Assembly: GCA_023653785.1 (NCBI GenBank)
Contig: JAMKCH010035974.1
Location: 1 to 64,000 of the forward strand
From: Ophioderma brevispina
Lineage: Eukaryota; Echinodermata; Ophiuroidea; Amphilepidida; Ophiodermatidae
Length of the DNA stretch: 64,000 nt
Direction of reading: 5' to 3'
The stretch's first letter is position 1. Every line of letters starts with the position of its first letter. The translations under genes were made by a program, and so were the position numbers. Under the pieces are notes generated by a model, which was given only the letters and a program-made list of their open reading frames with translations, did not search any database and was not told the DNA's origin. Positions 24,137-34,877 of the stretch are shown in pieces.

Positions 24137-25908
24137 GTATGGGATCCACTGAATCACAGGCTTTAACAAGAATTGGAGAAGTGCAAGCTCTCAGGGTATT
24201 TCTATATTGTGACGGTGTAGATATATGTTGGAGAGATGTGCATTACTGGGGAGGTTTAGATGACATAGCAACGCAATGCCATTACTTGTACACAAATATG
24301 ACCCTCCCCATTAGAGCCCAGCACCTAACCAATTTCTAAAATATCTTAGTGGGTTCCATAACCCAACATTGTACCCCTGCAATTGTGATCCAGGTTTGAT
24401 GACATTGTGATTTATCATTGCAGATTGTGTGCTCATTTTGTGTAAAAAAAAAAACTAAACAAAAAAATGTCGTTATCTTACTCCTATCAGGTTCCACTTT
24501 TAAAGTGGGTTGATTTTTCTTCAACAATTTTGATTTGAAAAATCAGCCCTTTAAAACGATTCTCACCTAGCTATGGAAACCGGTGGAAACCCCTGTCGAT
24601 TTTGCTTTCAGAAAGTTGGTATGTTCATTCAGTAAATCCACAACGCAGATGTGCTAAGCATATCAATATATTGGGGTGCCTGTAAGTATGGTACCCAAAT
24701 TCACTGTACATTTTATACCAAATATGGATGACCCCCAAACGTAGATGGATAGCGGGATAGTTCTGCTTTAGCTGGGGTAATTTTTACTTTTAACTTAATT
24801 AAATGATTTATGTCTCATCGTTGATAGAAATTGTGGTATTGTTTTGTTGTGTTTTGGAACGCAATCTAAGTAGTTTGGGTGAAACTTTGTTACTAAAATG
24901 GGCTGAGCAGGTTTTAAAAGTATGGTAATTAAGTTTCGTTCAAGGTTTCTATTCCTTTTGATATAAGATAGATTTGCTTCTCGGCTTATTTATGAAGATT
25001 GTTGTTGCAAATGAGAGTGTTTTCCACATTCCGCCGGAAGTAATGAAGGGATGTCACTAGATGTGTGCTTTAGTCCTTGGCATTCACCAGTTGCCCTCCG
25101 TGAAGGTACATACTTGATACTTTGATACTCTAGCCATTTACAACTCACTGAGGACTGACTGATTTTTATTGCTTACACATTGTGTTATATGATGTATAAC
25201 CCAATTGAGACTGGTCAAGAAAGGTTTGTACAGATGTGTAGGTCTATTTCAATTGTCTTCGAGATACTGTAAGAAGTGGTAGACTCAAGGACCTCATGCT
25301 TCAATTGAAAGATCTTAACCTTTAACAACTGAGAGTAAATGGCAAATATGTAGACCCATCATGATCAATGATCATCATTTAATAATTTTCCATTCACGTA
25401 AAATACAAATATATATAAAATATGCGTGGTATAGAAATTAGTTATTTAAACCAAAGTTTGTAAATCCGGTTTTGTCCCCGTAAACGAGCGTGTCCGGATA
25501 CACCTTACAACACTCTCCCCCACATAACTGCTGTGTGAGGATTTATTTGACCATTAAATGAAAGGAATTTTCAAAGGCTGGACTGAATGGAAAATCACCT
25601 TACTAATGGTTTGCTTACATAAACCAATCCATAAGCACATCCCACACACAAACACATACCATCAGTTACGCAAAAAAAAAAAAAACTCTTAAAAGTACTG
25701 AAGTACCGTGCATCGATTGTCAAACATGCAATAGTTGATTATGTTGATACCGACTGATTATGAAAAGCATTGTCAGCATAGAAATACGCACATTATATGA
25801 AGCTAAGAATTGAAGTAGTGACAACACCTGAATATCACTTTTATTAAATCCACTAGTAAAATCGTAAATTGACAATTCATGCTTTGAGTTTTTAATTGAA
25901 TTCATAAG
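24137..25908 (+). other. Intron with an inverted LINE/SINE tail at 25440-25560
   Basis: Mostly AT-rich without a gene. On the minus strand 25440-25560 reads ATAAATCCTCACACAGCAGT ... GGGGACAAAACCGGATTTA, a repeat tail shared with 32466-32590. Confidence 0.6.
25440..25560 (-). repeat. 3' tail of a dispersed retroelement, minus strand
   Basis: Reverse complement shares TAAATCCTCACACAGCAGT, a GGGGACAA..GGATTTA block and the end CTTTGGTTTAAATAACTAATT (in parts) with the copy at 32345-32590. Confidence 0.6.
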
Positions 25909-26188
25909 GGATTTAGCTGTTAACCTCCGCATCAAGCTCGTTGACTGGTTCCGGGTCGTCCAACTCCTCAAAACTGGTAGTGGAGGCGGTGATGACACCC
26001 AGCTTATCCAGGCATGGAATGCTATCGGAGACTACTATGCCGACAGACAGAAGTGGTCTAATGCTGTGCAATATTACGTCCAAGGAAGCAACCAAGAGAG
26101 ACTAGCCGAGTGCTATTACATGCTGGAGGATTTCATTGGACTGCAAAAACTGGCTGAGGGGTTGCCAGAGAATCACAAATTATTGCCT
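25909..26188 (+). CDS. WDR35: WDR35 exon: solenoid, [20 protein letters not shown]
   Basis: Clean 280-nt exon (one base of a split codon plus 93 codons), from acceptor CATAAG to donor GTAAGT. It encodes [20 protein letters not shown], then [20 protein letters not shown], then [15 protein letters not shown] and LPENHKLLP. These helical repeats match the family closely. The glycine-rich insert KTGSGGGDD corresponds to KTGSGDADD of vertebrates. Confidence 0.97.
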
Positions 26189-27529
26189 GTAAGTAAAGTG
26201 TTTGGTGGGAGATTGAACGAACAAGAGTGTACATGTGGTCTAATTAAGATAAGTGTTTTGTAAATGCTGCAGCAATTGAGCAATCTGCAGAATGCAACTA
26301 ACATGCATATCATTATTAGATGTAGAGGTATAGGTAACAAAATTGCGTGTGGCACATGTGTAATGACTCTTTTAAAAAAAATGTAAAATACAGAGTATGC
26401 ACAAGCCATTCTATATCGTCTAATATAGACTTGGTACAAACCAGTAAATTGGGAATCTTCTGTTTCTGTCCCCTCACTATGCTTTTAATTAATATCTAGC
26501 TGGCTTAAACATTGTGTGTGGTTGTTACCATCACCTTTCCCCCACCCCCTAACTTCAACCAATCAAAGTTAGGAGATGACATTTTCAGTTTATTCACTTT
26601 ATGTGTGATTTAACATTTGGTAAGAATTCTAATTATCCCAAAAGCCCTGGTTTTGAAAAAAAAAATGGGGGCACTCTTTTCTGGAAATGCCCGATCCTCA
26701 GCCTTGACCCTACCACTCACTCCATCAAACCTTAGATTTTTGTATCATTATAAAGCTTGTATTTTTCTCATCTCATCTGCAAAATATTTTGGCTGAATTC
26801 TTTTTCATTATGATACTACGAGGTAAAATATGTGTGGTTTACGGTTACCAGAAGTTATGTGTAGTAATCTATGGGCTGTTACCCAATTACCGCTCACGTT
26901 AAAACAGTACGTTGGGTTCAAACGAAATTTTGAAATTAAGTTATGTTATGTTGGCGATGGCTGTTCCTCCAAAAATACACAATACACAGAAATATGTATG
27001 TTGTAATATTTGCAGGAATATCGTCTTGTATATTGTGGGTCTAGAACCACATACATTAACTAACCAGGTCTGACTGGGATCTGGGCAGGATGTTTTTTTA
27101 GCTGGCAGAAAGCTGGGAGTATGTGGCTCTCTGTTAGTTTTATCCTGTACATTCTAATTAAAAACTTAAATTCGGCTTGCAAAAAAACAAGTGGGATTCA
27201 CTAGGCGTAAAAAATGTAGTGCCTTTAAATTATTTTTTTGGCATCAATTGGAGCAAACTCACCATTCTTGTTGCAACTCTTGGAAACAAAAGGAATTCAG
27301 AACCTTAAGCACTGGACAAATGGTGTAGCAATTTAGCATGCAGTTTGTATGTACTAATTAAGTAATTTATAAGCAAGTTATTGAAGCATTAGGATAAATG
27401 TATACTCCTAAACTTTGTGTGATTTTAATTTTTCTAAAAAATAAAATGCTTTCCTGCAACAAAAAAAAAAAGATACAAACTTTCATCAGAAAAAGCAAAA
27501 CTTCAATTAGGTTTGTATCAGCCTGACTA

Positions 27530-27925
27530 CCTTAAAGAGACATGAGATTTCCAGAAAGAAGCGCCCCCAATTTTTCTCGAACCCCGGTATTTTACATATT
27601 TGGAATGCTTACCAATGTATTAGATCACACCTGAAGTGAATAAACCGAATACGCCGTCTTTATGTAATAAGATGGTGATTTAGTAGTTTGTCGTGCACGA
27701 CAGAAAGTTAAAGCATGGTTTTCTATGGGGAACGATTACGATAGCAGGCAAGTTCAAAACAAGGTTTGCGGTTTTCTTTCCCCCCTTTTGCACCTGTTTG
27801 TCCAATAAACCTTCGAAACGATCTCGGTAGGTGGTCTACAAAACCGATCAGTGAATTTGAGATGAAATTTGTATCCTAAAAAAAATCTCCTCCTGTACAT
27901 TTAATGCTTGGAAATCTCAGGGTAG
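27530..27925. mobile_element. Possible TTAA-type inverted-repeat element
   Basis: Starts CTTAAAGAGACATGAGATTTCC, and about 390 bp later TGGAAATCTCAGGGTA appears in reverse. The inverted match is short (about 14-18 bp) and the right boundary is vague. Confidence 0.35.
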
Positions 27926-27949
27926 GACCAAGTACATAAGTACAATCAA

Positions 27950-28240
27950 ATGTGGGGTTAACATGTGGTGCAGCGCGATCAGCGCTTGCATCACAAGATA
28001 AGGGTGTGGGTTCGTGCCCCGCTGTCGCCAATGTGTTGTGGCACTTGGGCAAGGCACTTACCTCGCTTTGCCTATCTCCACCCAGGAGTATAAATGTTTG
28101 TACCGGCATTGCTTGGAATGCAAAAACAGACTAGCGGGGCGGGAGGAGTGGAAAACCCCCCACAGCAACCTTATATGAGGGGATATGCCCCAAATGCCAA
28201 AAGGACTCCGAGAGATGGAAATCCGCCTGCGGGTGAACCA
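27950..28240 (+). mobile_element. tRNA-derived SINE with head
   Basis: The head GTGGTGCAGCGCGATCAGCG ... GGGTGTGGGTTCGTGCCC has A-box-like and B-box-like (GGTTCGTGCC) pol III promoter elements. The body contains GCACTTGGGCAAGGCACTTA and TCTCCACCCAGGAGTATAAATG, shared with the copies at 20.8 and 21.8 kb. The exact tRNA ancestor is not decided, and the 3' end is approximate. Confidence 0.75.
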
Positions 28241-28614
28241 TTTGCATTTTTTTACATCAATTATACTACCCTGATGATGCTCAGGAGCATTGATATTAAA
28301 AGCTCTAAGTGAGTAAATCGGCAGGGAAATTAATATAAAATGTTAACAAAAATTCTCTGAACATGTAATGGGACGGACTTTATTAATACTAGTTTTAACC
28401 CAGTTGTCTCTCAGTGTTTATTTGAATGTATAAATTGTGGGGGGGCTCAGAGGCCAAAGTGCAGTTGTGTCTTTGTGCAAGGACACCGGGACGTCTGACC
28501 CAAAAAACTAGTGATGAAAGAGGCAAATAAGACTAAAAAAAACAGCCCCAACTGACAAGCAAGGACACCTAAGGTGGATCCAAAAGGATACAAATGCACT
28601 CACAAACAATGCAA

Positions 28615-30275
28615 AAATTAAAAACCGACTTTATGAGAATTGCAAACACCCTAGGGGGGGGACACAGGGACACTCAACACACAACTATACAAATTAAAAA
28701 ACCGACGTTTCGGAAAGAAAAACATTCCTTCATCAGGGTAAAAAAGGACCAAAAGGGTCTACATGTAAAACAAGCTGGATAGCCCAGACCAGGCACGCGC
28801 TAAAATGAAGACCAAGCTGCCACTAGAAAAGAGGGGGAGAAGAAATCAACAATAAAAATCTGAATAATAAGAGGAGGATAAACCACAATAACAAAAAAAG
28901 AGGAAATCAGATTAGAGAAATCTGAAATCAATGGGTATGAATAATAGAGTCTAGACAGCCAAATAGGCTAAAGCCAAGAACAGAAAAGGATGGTTGGCCA
29001 CTATGATCAAAAATATTTTAAAACAAGGAAAAAAAATACATTAACACAGAAGGCAACGAATTTGAAATATCCAAAAATCTAAAAACTGAAAAAATTTGGA
29101 CGGACCATGTTGACAAAACTCAACAACTCCTAAATTGCATGGCCCACCTAGGTGGGGACGTCCAGGCGGTATTAACGTTCCCACGCGTTAACTCCGCCCT
29201 CCCAGGCCATACAGCAGTGGGCCAAGCAAGTCAAGGTGATCCAATTTCTGAAATCAAACGTATTATAAAAGCTAAAAATGGGGGAGAGAGGAAGATCAGG
29301 TAAGCCTAATCAATGAACACCATTAAGATTTATTTCCTCTAGGAGCAAAAGTTGCCTACTTTTCAATCCACTTAGCCTCAACTAAGAGCCGGCATTTGGT
29401 AAAGATTTTGCTGCCCTGTCTATCAATGGCTAAAATGGTGATATCTTCAGCAGGGTGGTTGGGATTGATTAAAATGGCGGGCAACAGGTTTATCTCTTTG
29501 ATGTTTGGTGTCACCACAATGTTCCAGCAAGGGGGTTTTTTGGTTGTAAGGGCTCTTTTATATTCGCCCACATACTGCATTCCCAAATTTTTCAAAGTGA
29601 TTAAGATAACACACAGTGGGGACTGGCCGTTTTCAACGAACTGTATGAATAATACACTATTCCCCCCAAGTAGTACCATGGCTGGTAAAACTCGTCCCGC
29701 CAACAGTATGTTGAATTGACCCAGATTTGCCCAGAGATTGATGTGATTGTTACAACCGCACATTTTCCCACAAGGACTTGAAGCCTTTCTCCAAAGAGAA
29801 AAACAACAGGAAGGAAGCTTTTAGGAGTAGTTCGGAAAAGCTTGTCTTGATGTTAGGTGGCCTACGAAAAAGCCAACCAATAGGAGCCCCGAGATGATAG
29901 CTCTTTGCAACGTTATAAGAGGCAGGATTGGAAATACTTGTTGGAATTGCAGTAGCAAGAGTGAATGGACGGGGGTTCATATGTAACTACAAAAGGAACA
30001 CGATCTTTAGAACGTGGTATATGGTTTGTTGGGTTTGAAGAGCTTGAATCTCTAGGAATTGATGATAGCTTTTTGGGTTTCTTTTAGCTTCTTGCCTTGT
30101 GCTGGGCTATAGCTTGTTTACATGATTAGACCCTTTTGTCTTTTTACCCTATTGAAGGTGAAGAAGGTTTTATCTTTCCGAAACGTCGATTTTGTTTTTC
30201 ATTTGTATAGTTGGGTGTTGAGTGTCTGTGTTCCCCCCTAGGGTGTTGTTGCAATTATCCTTAAAGTAGTTTTAA
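28615..30275. mobile_element. Element of about 1.66 kb with inverted ends of about 130 bp
   Basis: The left end (28615-28740, read on minus) and the right end (30145-30275, read on plus) share TTTCCGAAACGTCG, ATTTGTATAGTTG, GTGTTGAGTGTC and CCCCCCTAGGGTGTT. They are inverted terminal repeats pointing outward. Each starts with CCCT(GA/AT)TGAAGG and has CCGAAACGTC, reminiscent of hammerhead ribozyme core bases known in Penelope-like retroelements. No reverse transcriptase or GIY-YIG domain is visible between them. The longest internal frame is listed separately. Confidence 0.6.
29356..29763 (-). CDS. Unidentified 135-aa open frame inside the element
   Basis: Longest frame between the inverted ends of the 28.6-30.3 kb element, minus strand, starting MCGCNNHINLWANLGQFNIL and ending LLVEAKWIEK. 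I do not recognise the family. A second minus-strand frame lies upstream at 29750-29980 and could be the same product broken by a frameshift. A 107-aa frame overlaps on the plus strand, so coding status is uncertain. If real, it is probably a remnant protein of the mobile element. Confidence 0.3.
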   Translation of the reverse strand: MCGCNNHINLWANLGQFNILLAGRVLPAMVLLGGNSVLFIQFVENGQSPLCVILITLKNLGMQYVGEYKRALTTKKPPCWNIVVTPNIKEINLLPAILINPNHPAEDITILAIDRQGSKIFTKCRLLVEAKWIEK

Positions 30276-30400
30276 TTAGTGAAAGAGGGTTTGAGCACTG
30301 GTCTTGTATCCAAGGTCCACGGGTTTCGAATCCTGGGCCAGGGCAGGGTGGGCCATTCAAATTTTTTTCAGGGGTATATCTGCTTGCATTTCGAATTCTG
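30270..30400 (+). mobile_element. tRNA-Thr-like repeat, diverged copy
   Basis: CACTGGTCTTGTATCCAAGG, GGTTTCGAATCCTGGGCC and then TCAGGGGTATATCTGCTTGCAT match the copies at 30690 and 31200. The tRNA-like head plus shared tail suggests a tRNA-derived SINE rather than a working tRNA gene. Confidence 0.6.
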
Positions 30401-30629
30401 TGTTGGTATATCTTGTTTATATGTTCTAACATGTTGATGCGCTCTTCCTTTCCCCTCTGTATTACGTTATGTGCTAAGGTAGCGATTAAGCATCACTTGT
30501 GATCTCATGTGTTAGAATGTGCTGTTTAAATATATATATGTTCCAGTGTATGATGTGTGAGCCTCGTACCCACTGTTAATATTAGGCTTGCTAGTAAGCA
30601 TCTATAGATCTCATGCACTGGTGTGTTTG

Positions 30630-30812
30630 TGTGTATTGTATGCCAGGACCGCTCACCATTAAGTACTCAGTTGCAGGCCTGTTTATCGGGCAGCCTGGGA
30701 AAGCTTAGAGGTAGAGCGCTGGTCTTGTATACCAGAGGTCCCCAGTTTGAATCCTGGCCGAGGCAGGTGTGCCCTCGAATTTTCTTTCAGGGGTATATCT
30801 GCTTGCATTCTA
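30630..30812 (+). mobile_element. tRNA-Thr-like SINE, copy 1 of the duplicated block
   Basis: 30688-30762 resembles a tRNA: acceptor GCCTGGG against CCGAGGC, A box AGAGGTAGAGCGC, anticodon arm CTGGT CTTGTAT ACCAG with anticodon TGT (Thr), and T loop TTTGAAT. The T stem does not pair well, so it is likely a SINE head or dead tRNA. A fixed tail (CAGGGGTATATCTGCTTGCA) follows and joins the 53-bp minisatellite. Confidence 0.65.
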
Positions 30813-31120
30813 GAATCCAGCATGCTTAGGTATGTAAAATCGGATTTGCTGCTTTTGAGTCCTTAGAATCCAGCATGCATAGGTATGTAAAATCGGATTT
30901 GCTGCTTTTGAGTCCTTAGAATCCAGCATGCTTAGGTATGTGAAATTGGATTTGCTGCTTTTGAGTCCTTAGAATCCAGCATGCATAGGTATGTAAAATC
31001 GGATTTGCTGCTTTTGAGTCCTTAGATTCCAGCATGCTTAGGTATGTGAAATTGGATTTGCTGCTTTTGAGTCCTTAGAATCCAGCATGCATAGGTATGT
31101 AAAATCGGATTTGCTGCTTT
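30813..31120 (+). repeat. 53-bp minisatellite, array 1 (about 5.8 units)
   Basis: Units begin at 30813, 30866, 30919, 30972, 31025 and 31078, exactly 53 bp apart. Each starts GAATCCAGCATGC and contains GGATTTGCTGCTTTTGAG. Units alternate GCTTAGG and GCATAGG, so the true repeat is a 106-bp dimer. The array ends in a run of 20 A at 31121-31140. Confidence 0.95.
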
Positions 31121-31140
31121 AAAAAAAAAAAAAAAAAAAA

Positions 31141-31323
31141 TGTGTATTGTATGCCAGGACCGCTCACCATTAAGTACTCAGTTGCAGGCCTGTTTATCGG
31201 GCAGCCTGGGAAAGCTTAGAGGTAGAGCGCTGGTTTTGGATACCAGAGGTCCCCAGTTTGAATCCTGGCCGAGGCAGGTGTGCCCTCGAATTTTCTTTCA
31301 GGGGTATATCTGCTTGCATTCTA
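31141..31323 (+). mobile_element. tRNA-Thr-like SINE, copy 2 of the duplicated block
   Basis: 31141-31323 repeats 30630-30812 at an offset of 511 bp with very few changes. One is GGTTTTGGATACC in place of GGTCTTGTATACC, which alters the anticodon loop. It follows directly on the A20 run. Confidence 0.7.
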
Positions 31324-31584
31324 GAATCCAGCATGCTTAGGTATGTAAAATCGGATTTGCTGCTTTTGAGTCCTTAGAATCCAGCATGCATAGGTATGTA
31401 AAATCGGATTTGCTGCTTTTGAGTCCTTAGAATCCAGCATGCTTAGGTATGTGAAATCGGATTTGCTGCTTTTGAGTCCTTAGAATCCAGCATGCATAGG
31501 TATGTAAAATTGGATTTGCTGCTTTTGAGTCCTTAGAATCCAGCATGCATAGGTATGTGAAATCGGATTTGCTGCTTTTGAGTC
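31324..31584 (+). repeat. 53-bp minisatellite, array 2 (about 5 units)
   Basis: Units start at 31324, 31377, 31430, 31483 and 31536 with the same 53-bp consensus as array 1. The array ends with AGTCGTTTAC. Together with 31141-31323 it is a second copy of the whole SINE-plus-array block. Confidence 0.95.
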
Positions 31585-31853
31585 GTTTACTTTTTATCCC
31601 GCTTGCTTTAGACATGGGGATGCTGTATTGGAGCAAATGCCGATCATACGTTTTACATCCAGACACAAAGCAGCTACGGAAATTTTTTTGTTAGTTGTCA
31701 GAAAAAAAGTGAACAATTTGATCATGAAGTGGGAAAAATGCGGGCCAAAAATGCAATTAAAGAGAAATCTCATATAGCACTTAGCTATTTTTTTTCTGGC
31801 CTTATGGAAGATTGTTAGGTTTTATTCATTTTTGACATACTGTATCTTTGTAG

Positions 31854-32129
31854 GAACTAGGAGCACAATTTGTGACAGTAGGCATGTGCGAGGAAGCAGT
31901 GCAGGCCTACCTCAAATGTAACCAGATAAAGAAAGCCGTGGACTGCTGTGTGGAACTCAACCAATGGGATCAGGCCGTGGAGCTAGCCAAGACACACAAT
32001 ATCAGAGAGATTGATAGCTTACTGGCTAGATACGCTGCACATCTACTGGATAAGGACAAGAAACTACAGGCTATTGAGTTGTATCGCAAGGCTAATCATT
32101 TTGTGGAGGCAGCTAAACTCATGTTTCAG
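31854..32129 (+). CDS. WDR35: WDR35 exon: solenoid, [16 protein letters not shown]
   Basis: Clean 276-nt exon (92 codons, phase 0 at both ends) between TTTGTAG and GTTTGT. It encodes [20 protein letters not shown], then [14 protein letters not shown], then [20 protein letters not shown], then [11 protein letters not shown] and AAKLMFQ. It matches the helical repeats of WDR35 with no gap. Confidence 0.97.
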
Positions 32130-32344
32130 GTTTGTGAAAAGCCTTTGATGCAATAGAAGTATTTAAACTGGTACTAAATTGGGCATTATTTGGTTCTTGG
32201 TTTTCCCATGAGCCAGAGAAGTCCTGATGTATTTGTGGAATGGTCTGTATCACATAAGTACACAAACAGTAAGTCTCTTCAGTTGTAAAATGATGAGGCT
32301 CCAAATTATTATTGCTCTTGCTGTAGGTAGAATATTAAAATTGC

Positions 32345-32590
32345 TAAGGGCGTCAGCTCTGGAGAGCTAATGCGGCCATCCAACACATGCTGCCTTGCAT
32401 GGTAGACGTGGTTGCCCAAAAGCTAGGCCCACTGCCGAAAACTGTGGATTGGCGTCAGGAAGGTCATCCGGTCAATTATATTTTGCTCCGATAAATCCTC
32501 ACACAGCAGTATTGCTGAGTGTGAGGTCATTCCGGCCACCTCCGTTAGCGGGGACAACTGGATTTAAAACTTTGGTTTAACTAACTAATT
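32345..32590 (+). mobile_element. 3' part of a LINE- or SINE-type retroelement
   Basis: TTGGCGTCAGGAAGGTCATCCGG resembles the 3' region shared by several LINE and SINE families in animals. It is followed by ATAAATCCTCACACAGCAGT and GGGGACAACTGGATTTAAAA, which recur inverted at 25440-25560. No coding part is visible. Confidence 0.6.
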
Positions 32591-33017
32591 CAGTTGGGGT
32601 TCTTTAACACCCCATAGGTACAAGCAAAATTAATACCATACTGTTGTATAATGAGGCTGTAAAATGACAGTCAAATATGCATGTATTACGTTCCTGCTAG
32701 GTTAGTATGCGAATTGCCGGGAAAAAAATTAAAATCAATCACTTACTACTTTGTCTCATTGGGAGTTGATTGAGGTCACTCTTTTAGGTTACCCAGGCCT
32801 GAGATGCTTGCATGCTCCATGGAAATACAGCACTATGTGGGCATGAATACGGACGGGACGGTTGAAACACAAGATTTGAAAAACATATCATGACATCAAT
32901 CTCAATTCACAATGAGGCAAAGTAGAGCCCCGGAGTAGAGCTAAATGTTTCATACACAAACCCGGGAAATTTCTGCTTGTATCTGATTGAACGTACTAGA
33001 AATTCATGAAATTTTTA

Positions 33018-33170
33018 ACTTGTGGTGATCGTTTGCCTCCTGGCTAAGCCATGCCATGGATTGGATATACAAGCCACATACAGTAACCATGGTAACATGG
33101 GTGGGACTTACCGACAGACGGGCAGGGAGTAGTTTGCCATCTGTGCGATATTCCCGTACAAAATTTTGTC
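33018..33170 (+). repeat. Dispersed or duplicated segment, copy 1
   Basis: Contains GCCTCCTGGCTAAGCCATGC, ATTGGATATACAAGCCACAT and ATCTGTGCGATATTCCCG. It is nearly identical to 37218-37371, about 4.2 kb downstream in the same gene and in the same orientation. Confidence 0.8.
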
Positions 33171-33256
33171 TAATATGACAAAAGTTTTTGATGTAATCGG
33201 TAAGCTTATTTAGTCTAGTGGCCATGAGTACAGAATGATTGATATTTTTGCTGCAG

Positions 33257-33331
33257 ATTGCAGAGGAGTATGGTAAGAAGAAAGAGAAGCCTCAGAGAAC
33301 CAAGAAGATGTATGTGCTTGGAGCCCTTTTG
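33257..33331 (+). CDS. WDR35: WDR35 exon: IAEEYGKKKEKPQ
   Basis: Clean 75-nt exon (25 codons, phase 0 at both ends) between GCTGCAG and GTAAGT. It encodes IAEEYGKKKEKPQRTKKMYV and LGALL, matching [20 protein letters not shown] of vertebrates. Confidence 0.95.
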
Positions 33332-33825
33332 GTAAGTTAAGGTGTATTTTTCTACACTGTTTGGCTTGAAGTTAAAAGTTGATGAGGAGGTGCCAAGTGT
33401 CATCTCATAGCATGTTCATTGCTGGTTTAATTGCATTAGTCTTGTCAAGAATATCTTATAATAATGTCTTCTGAAAGCCAAGATTTGAAACATAAAGATT
33501 TTATAAACAACTCTGTTGCAATGCATTGCTGTTAAGATTGTTGAATTGAGTTAGTCGTCATTTAAAATTTTAAAATGTCTTTAAGAATAATAGTCTTTTT
33601 GTTACGATCTGCCATTTTAAGCATGTGTACTTATATTTAAAGGTGTATTTCTTTTTGTTTATGGTTTAGTAGATATTGCCAAAAAAACTGATTTTATGTC
33701 AGGAGACAAAGCTGTTTTCTCTTTATCCTGTTGTGTCTAAGGATGTGGTAAAACCTATTACTGTTTAATGGCAGACACCACCCGCACATTTCTCTAAGAA
33801 CCCCACCATTCATCATTCTTTCTAG
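33332..33825 (+). other. Intron, no feature seen
   Basis: Short AT-rich intron with a normal acceptor TTTCTAG. No repeat or gene is recognised. Confidence 0.6.
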
Positions 33826-34045
33826 ATTGAGGATTACCATGAACAGATGAAACTGATGTCTAAGCTGAAGGCCAAGTCCAAAAGAAAAGCAGAAGCAGCA
33901 TCAGCCCTGGCAGGCTTGCTGGAGGAAGAGGCTATGGCCACATCAGATATGAAGCTGATAGACAATGCCTGGCGAGGAGCGGAGGCTTATCATTTCTTTC
34001 TTCTGGCTCAGAGGCAGCTTTATCAAGGGACATTTCAAGTTGTTG
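33826..34045 (+). CDS. WDR35: WDR35 exon: [13 protein letters not shown]...[12 protein letters not shown]
   Basis: Starts after TTTCTAG, in phase 0. It encodes [20 protein letters not shown], then [19 protein letters not shown] and then [20 protein letters not shown], the strongly conserved [17 protein letters not shown] block. The end is chosen at donor GTGGTG (34046) because only this nearby GT leaves the phase 1 needed by the exon at 38735. It adds about five residues (TFQVV) after QLYQG that I do not expect. A mutated donor at about 34028 (AAG|GGACAT) would remove them. Confidence 0.9.
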
Positions 34046-34530
34046 GTGGTGGTGTGTTGGTTATTACCGTACGTCAGAAGTGCAAAGCATGCTGATGTTT
34101 TCAAGAAACTCTTGAATAATTATATGCAAGCAATTCCTAAGTGCTCCTTTTAAATTGTCGTAGTGCATTTGTTTTGAATATTGGTGCTCTATATATTTTT
34201 AACTGTCCCAGCCGAAAGGATTTCTGAAGGGGACTTTGAAATGGACAACTTATGGATGTCCTGATGTATGCGCTAAAATGTTAAACATATGATCGCAACA
34301 GGTGCGAGGTCAAAGGTCATGTAGGAGTCATTTTCAGTCATTTAAGTCTGTACATTGATGGATTGCAAAAACTTGGAGGGAGTGCACTTTAGAACTACTT
34401 CAATGCATGGAGTCAAAGGTGTTACAAGGTCTCGTGGACGTCAAAGGTCAGAAATACCCTTTAAACACAAATAAATGAGCCTTATGCACAAATGATCTAA
34501 ATTTTATATAATAACACTGTTTTAATGATT

Positions 34531-34877
34531 TTAAAGGTGCATTTCGTGATTCCATCACCTTCTGTTTTATTCATTGTTCACTAGATATCCTTGAGAAAAC
34601 CTTATTCACAACTTTTTAGCTGATCCCGACTTTGCGGTTTTGTGTTACAAGCAAATGCTCCTTTCCCACAGTCCCATAGGCCACTGTGCTATAATTTCTG
34701 TCCGTTTACGGACAGAAAATACAAAATTGTGAATTTCTTACACACACGATCGAATTTGCATGTAAGATTTGGCACACATGGATTACTAATGTGAACGGTT
34801 CAGATGATATGAAAATCTCAACTTTTTTGAGGTTAAGTCGGGGGGACGAGGCTGTGGATCATGAAATGCCCCTTTAA
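34531..34877. mobile_element. TTAA-flanked MITE, 347 bp
   Basis: Left end TTAA-AGGTGCATTTCGTGATTCC and right end GGATCATGAAATGCCCCT-TTAA form inverted repeats of about 20 bp with TTAA on both sides. The right half resembles 48090-48723. There is no coding capacity. Confidence 0.75.

Larger units (their letters stand above)
26189..31853 (+). other. Large intron with SINE, inverted-end element and minisatellite
   Basis: 26189-27520 has no recognised element. Then follow a possible inverted-repeat element (about 27530-27925), a SINE (27950-28240), an element with inverted ends (28615-30275), and tRNA-Thr-like repeats with 53-bp minisatellites (30270-31584), listed separately. Confidence 0.6.
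32130..33256 (+). other. Intron with a retroelement tail and a local duplicate
   Basis: Contains the repeat at 32345-32590 and a segment at 33018-33170 that recurs at 37218-37371 (both listed). No other feature. Confidence 0.6.

Noticed and set aside
30688..30762. Functional tRNA-Thr (TGT) gene
   Set aside because: The cloverleaf is close, but the T stem mispairs, three copies share a non-tRNA tail and one has a changed anticodon loop. A SINE head is more likely.
30813..31584. CRISPR-like array
   Set aside because: Units are contiguous 53-bp repeats without unique spacers, in an animal intron.
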